A model generated the notes under the pieces. The model did not search any database and was not told the origin of the DNA. It saw nothing but the letters and a program-made list of their open reading frames with translations. A DNA stretch of 33,700 bases, taken from IMG/VR virus record IMGVR_UViG_3300010158_000199, positions 1 through 33,700 of that record. One strand, given 5' to 3'. The DNA is from a virus. A program made the translations under genes and the position numbers. Of the stretch, positions 8,281 through 16,064 are shown in pieces (the first letter of the stretch is position 1; each line of letters starts with the position of its first letter).

Positions 8281-8326
8281 AGAGGGCTAAGGTTTTACTT
8301 CCAATTCCGCCTTAGCCCTCTTTTTC
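8281..8326 (+). terminator. intrinsic terminator after the SSB-like gene
   Basis: AGAGGGCTAAGG (8281-8292) pairs perfectly with CCTTAGCCCTCT (8310-8321), a 12-bp GC-containing stem with a 17-base loop, followed by a run of T (8321-8325). This is the clearest rightward terminator within the replication block. It lies 14 bases after the SSB-like stop codon and 17 before the polymerase start, so it should reduce or regulate read-through into polA. Confidence 0.9.
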
Positions 8327-8342
8327 AATCTCTGAGGGAACA

Positions 8343-10364
8343 ATGAACATCATTACAACTGCTGAACAGTTACAAGAGTTTGTGGAGTACTACTCCAAAG
8401 TCAATGCCTTTGCATTTGACGTAGAAACAATCGGCGAAGACCGCCTATACCCAGTCATCAACGATGTCTGCTGGATTTCCTTTGCGACCGAGGGTCGCTC
8501 AGATGTAATACCTATGGGTCACCCTAACGGGGAACTTGATGGGTACGATAAGCCTTTGCTACTTGAGGGTCAGCGTCGCCTAGCATCAGGCAAAGAAATT
8601 TTAGACACCCACTATTCCAAAGACACACGCAAATGGGTGGCTAAGTTTGGTGAGGCTCCTAAGCAACTCAACCCTGCTGAAGTATTTAAAGCCATCGAAC
8701 CATTGATGTTTAGTGACAAGTTAAAGGTGGCTCACAATGCTAAGTTTGATTTAAAGTCTGTAGCCAAATACTTTAAAGGTCGTGTACCAAGTAAGCCATA
8801 CTTTGACACGCTGACTGCTGCATTCATAGTAAACAATTTAAACAAGAATGCCCTTAACCTAAAGGCATGCGTACAGCGTGAACTAGGCGTGGACATGAAC
8901 AAAGGTATTGGTGAAAATGTTGCCCTACATTCTTTTAGCGATGTTGCTAATTATTCTGGCATCGATGCAGAATTAACTTGGGACTTATACAAAGTACTCA
9001 ACGAAAAAATCACAGGTAACTTGCAAAAGGTATGGAAGTTAGAAATGGATGTTCTTGCCGCACTCTGTGACATGGAACTTACTGGGGCTTACATTGACCA
9101 AAACATGCTAGGTACCTTGGCTACCCAGATTGAACAGGACAAAGTTGCTGCTGAGGCTAAGGCGTACAAGATTGCTGGTAAAGCATTCCCTATCAACTCT
9201 GTTCCTACAAAGCAAAAGTTACTCTTTGCATCTCAAAATGGAAAGGCTCCAAGATGTCGCCCAAATCTAAAGTACTCAAATGTTCTTACAGACAAAGGCA
9301 AGGAACTTGTCAGGTCATTGCCTCGAAACGCAGACCTATCCGAAGCCCTAAATGAAACTCACTTCTCAGTATCAGCAGAGGCTCTAGAGTATTACCGAGG
9401 AAAAGATGACCTAGTAGACGCACTGCTGGAGTATCAAGACCTAAACAAACTTATGACTACCTATGTAACTCCTTACACAGGTGGCATGGTTAAGCGTGTA
9501 ACCAATGGTAAAGAGACTAGTACCATGCGGAAGTCACTACTTATTAATGGTCGTGTCCACACCAACTTCAAGTCTCACGGGGCTGAGACAGGTAGATTCT
9601 CCTCCAGTGAACCTAACCTCCAGAACATACCCTCTTCTGGAGACTACGGAAAACTAGTTCGTGACCTATTCGTTGCTCCCCCAGGACACAAACTTATTGT
9701 TGCTGACTACTCACAAATTGAGCCACGCATCATCGCTTCATTTAGCCAAGACCCAATCCTCATAAACAACTACTTAACTGGTGGCGACATCTATACCACC
9801 ATTGGTGACACCATGGGCGTAGACCGCAAGGCTGGTAAGGTTCTTGTACTTGCTATCTCTTATGGAGTAGGACCAGACAAGATTGCTAGTTCCATTGGTT
9901 GTACTGTTACTGAGGCTAAGAAGTTGCTCCGTGACTTTGAGGCAAAGTTCTCCAGCATTCCAAAGTACAAAGCCAAGGTAGTTCGGTTTGCTAAACAGTC
10001 TGGACCAATTCCATTTGTAGAAACTATCTTTGGTCGCCGTCGCTACATCCCCGACCTACTAAGTAAAGACCAAGGACTATTGTCTCGTGCTGAACGCCAA
10101 GCGTTTAACACAGTCATCCAAGGTTCAGCCGCTGACATCATGAAGTTAGCACTTGTTCGTGCCCATTCTTGTTTTGTTAATGAACCTCGCATAAATGTTG
10201 TGCTTACTGTCCATGACGAGTTAGTAACCATTGCACCCGATGAACTCGCTGAGGAGGCTGCGGAGGCAATCAAAATCTCTATGGAGGGTATAAGATTGAA
10301 CGTATTAAACGTTCCATTAATCACAGAGCCAAAGGTAGTAAACAAATGGGGAGAAGCCAAGTGA
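8343..10364 (+). CDS. polA-like: family A DNA polymerase with 3'-5' exonuclease domain
   Basis: 673 residues. Proofreading domain: D26-V-E28 (Exo I), VAHNAKFD (Exo II), YSGIDAELT (Exo III). Polymerase domain: GRFSSSEPNLQNIP, motif A ADYSQIEPR with catalytic D455, motif B RKAGKVLVLAISYG (R495, K499, L503, Y507), motif C VHDE (H624, D625, E626). The N-terminal 5'-nuclease domain of bacterial PolI is absent, as usual in phages. The residue equivalent to E. coli Phe762 is Leu503, and the following Gly is Ala. Metagenomic work on viral PolA has associated Leu at this site with slower replication and temperate lifestyles, which suits the integrase here. It should be the main replicative polymerase. 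GAGGGA lies just upstream of ATG 8343. Confidence 0.95.
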   Translation: MNIITTAEQLQEFVEYYSKVNAFAFDVETIGEDRLYPVINDVCWISFATEGRSDVIPMGHPNGELDGYDKPLLLEGQRRLASGKEILDTHYSKDTRKWVAKFGEAPKQLNPAEVFKAIEPLMFSDKLKVAHNAKFDLKSVAKYFKGRVPSKPYFDTLTAAFIVNNLNKNALNLKACVQRELGVDMNKGIGENVALHSFSDVANYSGIDAELTWDLYKVLNEKITGNLQKVWKLEMDVLAALCDMELTGAYIDQNMLGTLATQIEQDKVAAEAKAYKIAGKAFPINSVPTKQKLLFASQNGKAPRCRPNLKYSNVLTDKGKELVRSLPRNADLSEALNETHFSVSAEALEYYRGKDDLVDALLEYQDLNKLMTTYVTPYTGGMVKRVTNGKETSTMRKSLLINGRVHTNFKSHGAETGRFSSSEPNLQNIPSSGDYGKLVRDLFVAPPGHKLIVADYSQIEPRIIASFSQDPILINNYLTGGDIYTTIGDTMGVDRKAGKVLVLAISYGVGPDKIASSIGCTVTEAKKLLRDFEAKFSSIPKYKAKVVRFAKQSGPIPFVETIFGRRRYIPDLLSKDQGLLSRAERQAFNTVIQGSAADIMKLALVRAHSCFVNEPRINVVLTVHDELVTIAPDELAEEAAEAIKISMEGIRLNVLNVPLITEPKVVNKWGEAK

Positions 10365-10774
10365 GTCTTTTCAAAAAGAAAAAGACTAACCTATCCATGA
10401 TAGACATGGCGTCCAGACTCCGTGGCTTTATACTTGATTCCCAAATACAAAACCCACACGAACTAGCAGAACTGCTTGGGCTGTCTGTTATCAGCGATGA
10501 AGTAGCCGAAAGAGAAGAAGAGGAAAGCGACATCCGTGTAGACCGCATTGCTCATTTAGTTCCTTTGGCTTACACCTATGCACATTCCTTGGCTGAAGGT
10601 TCCATAGAGTTTCAGAAAAAGAATGTAGCAGATTTACAAGGAATACCTGAAGAAGTTTGGATGTTCAGTCGTCGCATGGTCGAGCAAGTAGCCATGTCAG
10701 CAATGCTCGGTTCCATTTCACAATTAATTGACATGGGTTTATTAGAAATTCCAAAACAAAGAGGTAGAAGATGA
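10361..10774 (+). CDS. unknown helical protein in the replication operon
   Basis: About 137 residues starting at GTG 10361, which overlaps the polymerase stop (TGA 10362-10364) and has GGGGAG seven bases upstream; ATG 10346 in frame is an alternative. A lysine-rich start (LFKKKKTN) precedes three or four predicted helices, with an acidic patch EREEEESD near residue 55 and a basic end QRGRR. I recognise no family. The tight overlaps on both sides show co-translation with polymerase and the zinc protein downstream. Confidence 0.6.
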   Translation: MSLFKKKKTNLSMIDMASRLRGFILDSQIQNPHELAELLGLSVISDEVAEREEEESDIRVDRIAHLVPLAYTYAHSLAEGSIEFQKKNVADLQGIPEEVWMFSRRMVEQVAMSAMLGSISQLIDMGLLEIPKQRGRR

Positions 10775-11160
10775 ACAATGCTGATTGGTGGGCTAAAAAA
10801 TTAAACAACCCACAACAACAAACAACTAGACCTGACCCAACACCACAGATGCCACCTAGTCAACTGCCTATGAGTGCGATGCCCAGGTTTCCAGACCAAG
10901 GGCTACCCCCATTACCAGGGCAGAACAACAAAGCCCAGTCTTCTAAGCAGACTGCTACGTGTCCTGACTGCGGGTCAATCAACTTTATGGCTATTGAAAA
11001 TGCGAAAGCACGCTGCTTTGACTGTGGGTACCCCACCGAACAGTCGGGGTCACGTTTCGGTGGTCTCGCTGGTGCACATGTTGAAGGCTCGGCGAAACCA
11101 GCACAAGGTAATAGCACTTCAGGCGGGTACAACCCACAACAAATTATCGGAAGAATCTAA
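10771..11160 (+). CDS. proline/glutamine-rich protein with a zinc ribbon
   Basis: 129 residues. The first 60 are disordered, rich in Pro, Gln and Asn, a composition seen again in the 16-22 kb array. A zinc ribbon follows: CPDCG, then about 18 residues, CFDCG. The tail is Gly/Ser/Gln rich. ATG 10771 overlaps the previous stop (ATGA) and its own stop overlaps the RecA start (TAATG). Zinc ribbons bind nucleic acids or proteins; a RecA or polymerase accessory role is only suggested by position. Confidence 0.65.
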   Translation: MNNADWWAKKLNNPQQQTTRPDPTPQMPPSQLPMSAMPRFPDQGLPPLPGQNNKAQSSKQTATCPDCGSINFMAIENAKARCFDCGYPTEQSGSRFGGLAGAHVEGSAKPAQGNSTSGGYNPQQIIGRI

Positions 11161-12206
11161 TGATTAACGCAGACGCTTTAAAAGTAATGGCACAACTAAA
11201 CAAACGCTTTGGTACAGATACCGTAGTGATTGGAGGAGACATCCGTGGAGAACTTATCAAACGAATCACTACAGGAAGTACTACGTTTGACTACATCCTT
11301 GGGGGAGGGTTCCCAAGTAACCAGTGGAATGAACTTGTTGGTGAACCTTCGCATGGTAAAACCGCAATTGCCCTCAAAACTATTGCAGCCAATCAAGCCC
11401 ATGACCCAAACTTCACCACAGTCTGGGTTGCTGCAGAGCAGTGGGTCCCAGAGTACGCAGAGATGTGTGGAGTAGATACCAGCCGTGTCATCGTCATTGA
11501 AACCAACATCATGGAAGAAGCGTATGATGCGGTCATTGCTTTTGCTGAGTCTAAGTCTGTTGATGCTATTGTTATCGACAGTTTACCTGCTCTTGTCCCC
11601 AGTCCTGAAAGCGAAAAAACGATGGATGAAATGACTGTTGGTCGTGGAGCCCTAATCACTAACAAGTTCTTCCGTAAGGCTGGAGCCGCTATGAAGCGTA
11701 GTCTAACTGAAGACGAACGCCCTGTTCTAGGCATCATCATCAACCAATACCGTATGAAAATTGGTGTGATGCACGGAGACCCTCGTACAACTCCAGGAGG
11801 TCAAGGCAAGGATTACGCATACTTCACACGTTCAGAAGTTCGCCGTGATGAATACATTGAATCGGGAACTGGAGTCAACAAGACTCGTGTAGGTCAACGT
11901 ATCAAGATTAGAACTTTGAAGAACAAGACTGCTCCTCCAAGTCGTACAGCGTATGTGGACTTTTATTTTTCAGACCACAGCATCTACAAGGCTGGAGACT
12001 ACGACACCGCTAAAGAAGTTGCTGCAATGGTAATTGTTAAAGGCATTGTTGACCGCAGAGGCGGTTGGGTTTACTATGGAGAACGCAAGTGGCAGGGTCA
12101 AGAGGCTCTTGTCAATAGCCTGCGTGAAGAAGTAGACTTCTTTGAAGAGTTGAGGGAAAAGGTCTTATCAACACCAGACAGTTTTGTAGGAGGAACTGAT
12201 GAGTAA
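11160..12206 (+). CDS. recA-like: RecA/UvsX-type recombinase
   Basis: 348 residues. GGGFPSNQWNELVGEPSHGKT gives the RecA core entry with Walker A GEPSHGKT near residue 60. AIVIDSLPALVP is Walker B. GRGALITNKFFRKAGAAMKR and PVLGIIINQYR match the L1/L2-flanking strands, with the usual INQ ending. PGGQGKDYAYFTRSEVRR matches the region after L2. It promotes strand exchange and recombination-dependent replication. It is close to bacterial RecA in length (about 350) but diverged as phage recombinases are. It overlaps the zinc protein upstream and the next gene downstream, within a recombination block with Hjc-like, Cas4-like and RuvC-like nucleases. Confidence 0.92.
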   Translation: MINADALKVMAQLNKRFGTDTVVIGGDIRGELIKRITTGSTTFDYILGGGFPSNQWNELVGEPSHGKTAIALKTIAANQAHDPNFTTVWVAAEQWVPEYAEMCGVDTSRVIVIETNIMEEAYDAVIAFAESKSVDAIVIDSLPALVPSPESEKTMDEMTVGRGALITNKFFRKAGAAMKRSLTEDERPVLGIIINQYRMKIGVMHGDPRTTPGGQGKDYAYFTRSEVRRDEYIESGTGVNKTRVGQRIKIRTLKNKTAPPSRTAYVDFYFSDHSIYKAGDYDTAKEVAAMVIVKGIVDRRGGWVYYGERKWQGQEALVNSLREEVDFFEELREKVLSTPDSFVGGTDE

Positions 12207-12441
12207 TAAGCGAGTAGTAATAAACGATGATGCTTGGGCTAAGAAACTTGAAACCGAGTATGAAGAGTACATGTGGAACTGTGAGTCCATGGTTGATGGT
12301 GAAGAGCCTGATGACTTTGTAACCTTGTCAGGGGAACCGTTCTGTGGTTGTTCTACTTGTTATACACGTGAACAACTATTTTTCCTTATCCCTCGTATCA
12401 TCGATGCTTCCCAGAAGGGTCAAGTAGCCGTTGAAGAGTGA
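12199..12441 (+). CDS. small acidic protein with Cys cluster, unknown
   Basis: 80 residues, acidic, with a cysteine-rich core GEPFCGCSTCYTREQLFFLIPRII. CGCSTC could bind one metal ion or take part in protein contacts. ATG 12199 overlaps the recA stop by eight bases. I recognise a conserved-looking phage style but no named family. The next gene (nuclease) starts within its last codons. Confidence 0.6.
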   Translation: MSNKRVVINDDAWAKKLETEYEEYMWNCESMVDGEEPDDFVTLSGEPFCGCSTCYTREQLFFLIPRIIDASQKGQVAVEE

Positions 12442-12745
12442 AGGTCAGAAGCAGTCCCAGAAGCACGAGAAACGTCTCGCTAAAGCCATTGGAGGGCAAA
12501 CCACGGCTGCTTCTGGGGCGTTCTGGTCTCGTAAAGGTGACGTCCGTAACGCAGACTTGCTGATTGAACATAAGTGGACAGGCAAAAAGTCAAAGACTAT
12601 TCAGTCAGCAGAGTTGAAAAAGATAGTTACTGAAGCCATAATGGATGGTAGGTTGCCAGTGTTTGGCATCCATCTTGATGGAGAAGACTACGTCATCCTT
12701 ATGGAGACTGACTTCCTGGAGTTATGGAACAAAGTAAATGAATGA
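12431..12745 (+). CDS. Hjc-like PD-(D/E)XK nuclease (putative Holliday junction resolvase)
   Basis: 104 residues with a compact PD-(D/E)XK pattern: E13 in KHEKRLAKAIGG, D42 in NADLLIEHK, E46 and K48 forming the E-x-K element. Size and motif order match small archaeal-type Hjc or phage VRR/Hjc-like nucleases, which cut branched DNA. Start is TTG 12431, overlapping the previous stop; no ATG is available upstream. Its neighbours are RecA and a Cas4-like nuclease, consistent with recombination. A single-strand or restriction-type activity is possible. Confidence 0.65.
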   Translation: MKSEGQKQSQKHEKRLAKAIGGQTTAASGAFWSRKGDVRNADLLIEHKWTGKKSKTIQSAELKKIVTEAIMDGRLPVFGIHLDGEDYVILMETDFLELWNKVNE

Positions 12746-13055
12746 AAACTGGATACATCAAGCAAGATGTAAGACAGCAGACCCTGAAATCTTTTTTCCT
12801 CCACGAGATAAAGAACAGTACAAACTTGTAGCCGCAGAGGCTAAAGCATTTTGCTTAGGACCCAACGGAAACAATCCATGTCCAGTTCGCAAAGAATGTC
12901 TGTGGTTTGCTATAGACTCAGATGAGCAACACGGAATCTGGGGAGGGCTATCTCACCGAGAACGCAACGCCCTAGTCCGTAAATGGCAACGCAAGTACAA
13001 GAACCAAATGACCTTAGAAGAATACATAGACCAATTAGATAAAAAGGAATACTAA
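12738..13055 (+). CDS. whiB-like: WhiB-family iron-sulfur regulator (first copy)
   Basis: 105 residues. Cysteines C11, C39, C48 and C54 and the signature GIWGG (66-70) followed by LSHRERN identify a WhiB-like protein; these bind a [4Fe-4S] cluster and act on the primary sigma factor in Actinobacteria. Between the second and third cysteines there are eight residues (LGPNGNNP) instead of the usual two, an insertion next to the cluster. The basic tail RKWQRKYKNQ can contact DNA. Phage WhiB proteins can alter host WhiB-controlled genes and superinfection. The gene overlaps neighbours on both sides in a recombination operon, an unusual place for a regulator. Confidence 0.85.
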   Translation: MNENWIHQARCKTADPEIFFPPRDKEQYKLVAAEAKAFCLGPNGNNPCPVRKECLWFAIDSDEQHGIWGGLSHRERNALVRKWQRKYKNQMTLEEYIDQLDKKEY

Positions 13056-13921
13056 TGCCAACACCAAAGACCGACCTAAAGAAGTTTCTTGATGCCAAAG
13101 CAAAGCCATCACGTTTGATTGGCGACATCGAGCGTCACCTACAAAAGCGTCCAGTAGGAGACCGTAGCACCACTGTGTTGCACCCATCAGAAATTATCAA
13201 GAAGGATTGGTGCAAGCGTGCATCGTACTTCCTGTTGAATGGACACACTAAGATTGCCGAAAAGCCTAACCTACGTTTGCAGTCTATCTTTGACGAAGGT
13301 CACGCTATCCACCACAAGTGGCAAACATGGTTCCAAGAGATGGGCGTGTTGTATGGTCGTTTTACCTGTACCTCATGTGACTTCAGCATCTTTGACCTAG
13401 GCGTTATGGATTGCCCACAGTGCGGCAAGAACACTTTTGAATACCGTGAAGTAACTCTTAAGGATGACGAACTCCGTATTGCTGGGCATACAGATGGTTG
13501 GGTTAAGGATGACCGTGGAGACACGCTTATTGAAATAAAATCAATCGGTCCAGGAACTATCCGTAACGAACAGCCAGGGTTGTTTATGGATGCTGGTGGA
13601 GACTTCATGAAAGCATGGAAGAATGTTCGTCGTCCATTTGCCAGCCACATCCTGCAGGGTCAGGTATACCTAGAACTCATGAGCCGCATGGGTTATGTGG
13701 GGGCTAATGGAGAGCCAATCAACGAGATTGTTTTCCTATACGAACTTAAGGCTGACCAAGACTACAAAGAGTTCACAGTAAAGCGTGACTACGAGTTGGT
13801 ACAGCACGTCTTTGATGGAGCCGCAATGGTTGTGGAGGCTGTCAAGAACAAGAAGGCTCCAGTATGTTCAAACAACTGGGCTGGCACTTGTAAGCAATGT
13901 GACCCATACACGGAGGATTAA
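13055..13921 (+). CDS. Cas4/RecB-like PD-(D/E)XK exonuclease with Fe-S cluster and zinc ribbon
   Basis: 288 residues. Nuclease core: H145, D147 in GHTDGWV and E160-I-K162 in LIEIKS. C53 near the N-terminus (WCKRASYFLL) and C271, C279, C282 near the C-terminus match the one-plus-three cysteine pattern that holds a [4Fe-4S] cluster in Cas4 and AddB. A zinc ribbon, C105-x2-C108 ... C120-x2-C123, is inserted before the catalytic core. Cas4-like enzymes resect DNA ends to give single strands for recombination. There is no CRISPR array or other cas gene nearby, so this is the phage recombination form. It lies in the recA-resolvase block. Confidence 0.85.
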   Translation: MPTPKTDLKKFLDAKAKPSRLIGDIERHLQKRPVGDRSTTVLHPSEIIKKDWCKRASYFLLNGHTKIAEKPNLRLQSIFDEGHAIHHKWQTWFQEMGVLYGRFTCTSCDFSIFDLGVMDCPQCGKNTFEYREVTLKDDELRIAGHTDGWVKDDRGDTLIEIKSIGPGTIRNEQPGLFMDAGGDFMKAWKNVRRPFASHILQGQVYLELMSRMGYVGANGEPINEIVFLYELKADQDYKEFTVKRDYELVQHVFDGAAMVVEAVKNKKAPVCSNNWAGTCKQCDPYTED

Positions 13922-14367
13922 TGTCTGCATTAGAAAGATTTGGTGAGTGGAACTTACACTTTAATAAACCAGATACCGAACAAGTAACTCTGCCCTCAGA
14001 CATCACAGATGTCAGTTCGGAAGAACTTGGCAATTTGTTTACTAGACTCACCGCTTGGACAGACTACATTGCCTCACAACTTGCAGTCGCACAGTTAGAA
14101 GAACGTGCCTCACAAAAGAAACTAGAGTTCTTAGAGAACACCCTGCTAGTTAAACGGATGGGTGCACACACCAAAGGTGAACGAGTAACTACAGTCAAAG
14201 CAGAGATTGCTGTCCATCAAGATGTAGTGGACTTGTCTAACGAGTACGAAGAGAAGTATGCTTATCGTAAGTTAGTAGAAATGCTATTGAACAACCACGA
14301 GCGTGACTTAGCGTTGGTCAGCCGTGAAATAACTAGACGCTCAAACGAAAACAGGAGAAACATCTAA
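13921..14367 (+). CDS. coiled-coil protein, possible recombination accessory
   Basis: 148 residues, strongly helical. Residues 45-90 and 105-148 have heptad-like spacing and many charged residues; the C-terminus is basic (TRRSNENRRNI). TAATG overlap with the Cas4-like gene, and a TAATG overlap with the next, indicate coupled translation. No motif is recognised. Phage single-strand annealing or mediator proteins can look like this, but that is a guess from position. Confidence 0.6.
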   Translation: MSALERFGEWNLHFNKPDTEQVTLPSDITDVSSEELGNLFTRLTAWTDYIASQLAVAQLEERASQKKLEFLENTLLVKRMGAHTKGERVTTVKAEIAVHQDVVDLSNEYEEKYAYRKLVEMLLNNHERDLALVSREITRRSNENRRNI

Positions 14368-14792
14368 TGGGTAAAATGAAAGAAATTTATACAGAACTAG
14401 TCTCTCAGGGGTTAGACCCAGCGGAGATTGCACGTGAAGGACTACCTAATGGTGACTTCGAAAAGATGCCTAAGCATTTGCAAGACTTATTTCGTGACGC
14501 CGACCCCAACAAGGAGTTCAACGACGCAGTCCAGCAGAAGTTTCAACATGCAAAGCACGTACTTCTTAGCAAGCACAAAGACTACGGACCAACCAACATT
14601 AGCCTAAGCCCAGGTGGACCGTTAAACGGTCTGCGTGTTCGTATGCACGACAAGATGGCTCGTATCAATCATTTGATTGACTCAAAACAAAAGCCAGAGT
14701 ACGAGAGCCTCAAGGATTCTTTCCTTGACCTAGCAAACTACGCCATCATCGCCATGCTAGTGCTGGACGATGAGTGGGACAAGCGTGGCTAG
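14367..14792 (+). CDS. Nmad1/DUF1599-type, MazG-like nucleotide protein
   Basis: 141 residues. The second half reads KHKDYGPTNI ... NGLRVRMHDKMARINHLI ... KDSFLDLANYAIIAMLVL, the pattern of the Nmad1 (DUF1599) family, which is related to all-alpha MazG-type NTP pyrophosphohydrolases. Acidic residues in the KDSFLDLANY helix are the expected metal ligands. Family knowledge: Nmad1 proteins are common in phages that alter or regulate nucleotide pools, and the name comes from association with nucleotide modification. Here it could hydrolyse a host or phage dNTP. The N-terminal 60 residues are an extra helical piece. The TGT-like protein at 25419 is a possible functional partner. Confidence 0.7.
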   Translation: MGKMKEIYTELVSQGLDPAEIAREGLPNGDFEKMPKHLQDLFRDADPNKEFNDAVQQKFQHAKHVLLSKHKDYGPTNISLSPGGPLNGLRVRMHDKMARINHLIDSKQKPEYESLKDSFLDLANYAIIAMLVLDDEWDKRG

Positions 14793-14994
14793 GTGGAAAG
14801 ACCTGTACCTTAAATACAATCCAATGAATGCCAACAAACCAGCATCAATTGCCGACATCGCTTTTGACACAGGCGTTATTGCCGAGCGTGAACGTATCAT
14901 TAAACTGCTAGAAACACAAGCGGAAGTTACAGGCTATGTTGAAATCGAACTTGGCAAACTTATCGCTCTTATCAAAGGAGAAATCAATGGCTGA
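14770..14994 (+). CDS. small helical protein, unknown
   Basis: 74 residues with a helix-forming second half (RERIIKLLETQAEVTGYVEIELGKLIALIKG). ATG 14770 overlaps the Nmad1 gene by 23 bases; GTG 14785 in the same frame is an alternative start. No motif is recognised. It is followed directly by a small zinc protein whose start overlaps its stop. Confidence 0.5.
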   Translation: MSGTSVARWKDLYLKYNPMNANKPASIADIAFDTGVIAERERIIKLLETQAEVTGYVEIELGKLIALIKGEING

Positions 14995-15106
14995 AAAGTT
15001 TATTTGTACAGGATGCGGTCAAGACGCAGTCCAAGATGACTACAACTACTGTAATACTTGTGAGTCCTACAAGTACTTTGCATGGGTAGAAGATGAAGAT
15101 GAGTAA
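14987..15106 (+). CDS. 39-residue zinc ribbon protein
   Basis: A short gene starting at ATG 14987, with AAAGGAG (14975-14980) six bases upstream. It encodes two cysteine pairs, CTGC near residue 7 and CNTC near residue 22, then an aromatic patch (SYKYFAW) and an acidic tail (EDEDE). This is a minimal zinc ribbon. Overlaps with the genes before and after support translation. Function unknown; such mini-ribbons often modulate host RNA polymerase or other complexes. Confidence 0.65.
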   Translation: MAEKFICTGCGQDAVQDDYNYCNTCESYKYFAWVEDEDE

Positions 15107-15317
15107 AGATGCCAAAATGCTTTTTATTTCATTAGCATTGTTCTTTATAGCCTGTGTAATCATAATTTTTAATTCGCAACACGACTGCGGAACTATTGAG
15201 TACCAAGATTTAAGTGGCACACATTCTCAATACGAGTGCCACGATAAAAAGCCAGCAACCTGCTGGGACAAGTACGCCACAGAAGCGTTGGCAATACAAA
15301 TGTGTGAAGGAAAATAA
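15093..15317 (+). CDS. single-pass membrane protein with extracytoplasmic cysteines
   Basis: 74 residues (ATG 15099 is an alternative start two codons in). Lys-rich N-terminus, one hydrophobic segment (LFISLALFFIACVIIIF, about residues 10-26), then a hydrophilic domain with four cysteines. The positive-inside rule predicts the C-terminal part faces outside, where the cysteines could form disulfides. It could be a signal-anchored superinfection-exclusion or lysis accessory protein; no family recognised. Confidence 0.6.
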   Translation: MKMSKDAKMLFISLALFFIACVIIIFNSQHDCGTIEYQDLSGTHSQYECHDKKPATCWDKYATEALAIQMCEGK

Positions 15318-15319
15318 CT

Positions 15320-15424
15320 ATGGAGCAAGTACTTTGGATACTAGGTGGCTTTGCCATTGGCTACGTTGTTGTTAAGGCTGCACTAGCCTTAATTACTTGG
15401 GCTGAAAAACAAGAAAAGAAATGA
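15320..15424 (+). CDS. 34-residue membrane peptide
   Basis: Small gene beginning at ATG 15320, two bases after the previous stop, and ending in an ATGA overlap with the RuvC-like gene. It encodes one hydrophobic helix (VLWILGGFAIGYVVVKAALALI) and a charged tail (WAEKQEKK). It pairs with the membrane protein immediately upstream, so the two may form a small membrane complex. Function unknown. Confidence 0.55.
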   Translation: MEQVLWILGGFAIGYVVVKAALALITWAEKQEKK

Positions 15425-16008
15425 CCGAGAAACGGTTTGGGTCAGGCATCGATAACCCAACCTCAATCTCCATAGGCATTGACCAATCCTTAACAGGGTT
15501 TGCAGTCACCTTTCTTGATACAGATGCCCCAGACCAGTTTGTTACCTATGTCTACAAGTCTCCATACAATGGAGTCCAAAGACTAAAGGACATCTCTCGC
15601 TGGCTTATGGAGAAAATAGAGTCCTTTAGAGACTATTACATTGTGGACGTGGCTATGGAGGGGACAGTCCTAGCCAGCCAGTCAGCCCTAGTTCTTGGAG
15701 AACTATCAGCCACTGTAAAACTGACTCTTTGGGACTACTTTGACGAGTACACGAAGCAACCTCACCTCCAGACACCCCTACAAATACCCCCAATGACCCT
15801 CAAAAAGTACGCTGCAGGCAAGGGAAACGCCAAAAAGCAGGAGATGCTGCTCCAAATCTACAAGCGGTGGGGTGTCGAGTTCAACGACGATAACGCCGCA
15901 GATTCCTACGCTCTGGCAAGGCTTGCTGGAAAAATTTCTGAAGGGGTCATCGAAAACGCAGTAGCCGAACAAATAAAAGACCCTAAGTATAGGGACCAAA
16001 TCAACTAG
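15421..16008 (+). CDS. RuvC-like Holliday junction resolvase
   Basis: 195 residues with an RNase H fold pattern: D21 in ISIGIDQSLTG, E80 in VAMEGT, and D157/D161 in NDDNAADSYALARLA. The Lys-rich stretch KKYAAGKGNAKKQEM matches the DNA-binding helix of RuvC. It resolves four-way junctions, probably before packaging. It closes the rightward replication and recombination block that contains RecA, Hjc-like and Cas4-like proteins. A phage may carry both an Hjc-like and a RuvC-like enzyme for different substrates. Confidence 0.85.
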   Translation: MTEKRFGSGIDNPTSISIGIDQSLTGFAVTFLDTDAPDQFVTYVYKSPYNGVQRLKDISRWLMEKIESFRDYYIVDVAMEGTVLASQSALVLGELSATVKLTLWDYFDEYTKQPHLQTPLQIPPMTLKKYAAGKGNAKKQEMLLQIYKRWGVEFNDDNAADSYALARLAGKISEGVIENAVAEQIKDPKYRDQIN

Positions 16009-16018
16009 ATTTCCTTTA

Positions 16019-16058
16019 TCCTTAGATGGAGGTAGGCGTATAACCCGTATTCTAAGGA
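16019..16058 (+). promoter_or_regulatory. inverted repeat covering the ribosome site of the SpoVS gene
   Basis: TCCTTAGA (16019-16026) and TCTAAGGA (16051-16058) are perfect inverted repeats around a 24-base loop. The right arm contains AAGGA, the likely ribosome site for ATG 16065. RNA folding would hide it; as DNA it could be an operator. No T run follows, so it is not an intrinsic terminator. Confidence 0.45.
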
Positions 16059-16064
16059 CCACAA

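Noticed and set aside
10874-11167. Alternative plus-strand frame overlapping the zinc ribbon gene
   Set aside because: The overlapping frame at 10771 has a zinc ribbon and clean overlaps with both neighbours; the alternative has no motif and only a poor start.
13055-13921. Cas4-like gene as part of a CRISPR system
   Set aside because: No repeat-spacer array or cas1/cas2 genes are in the window; stand-alone phage Cas4-like nucleases are common in recombination operons.
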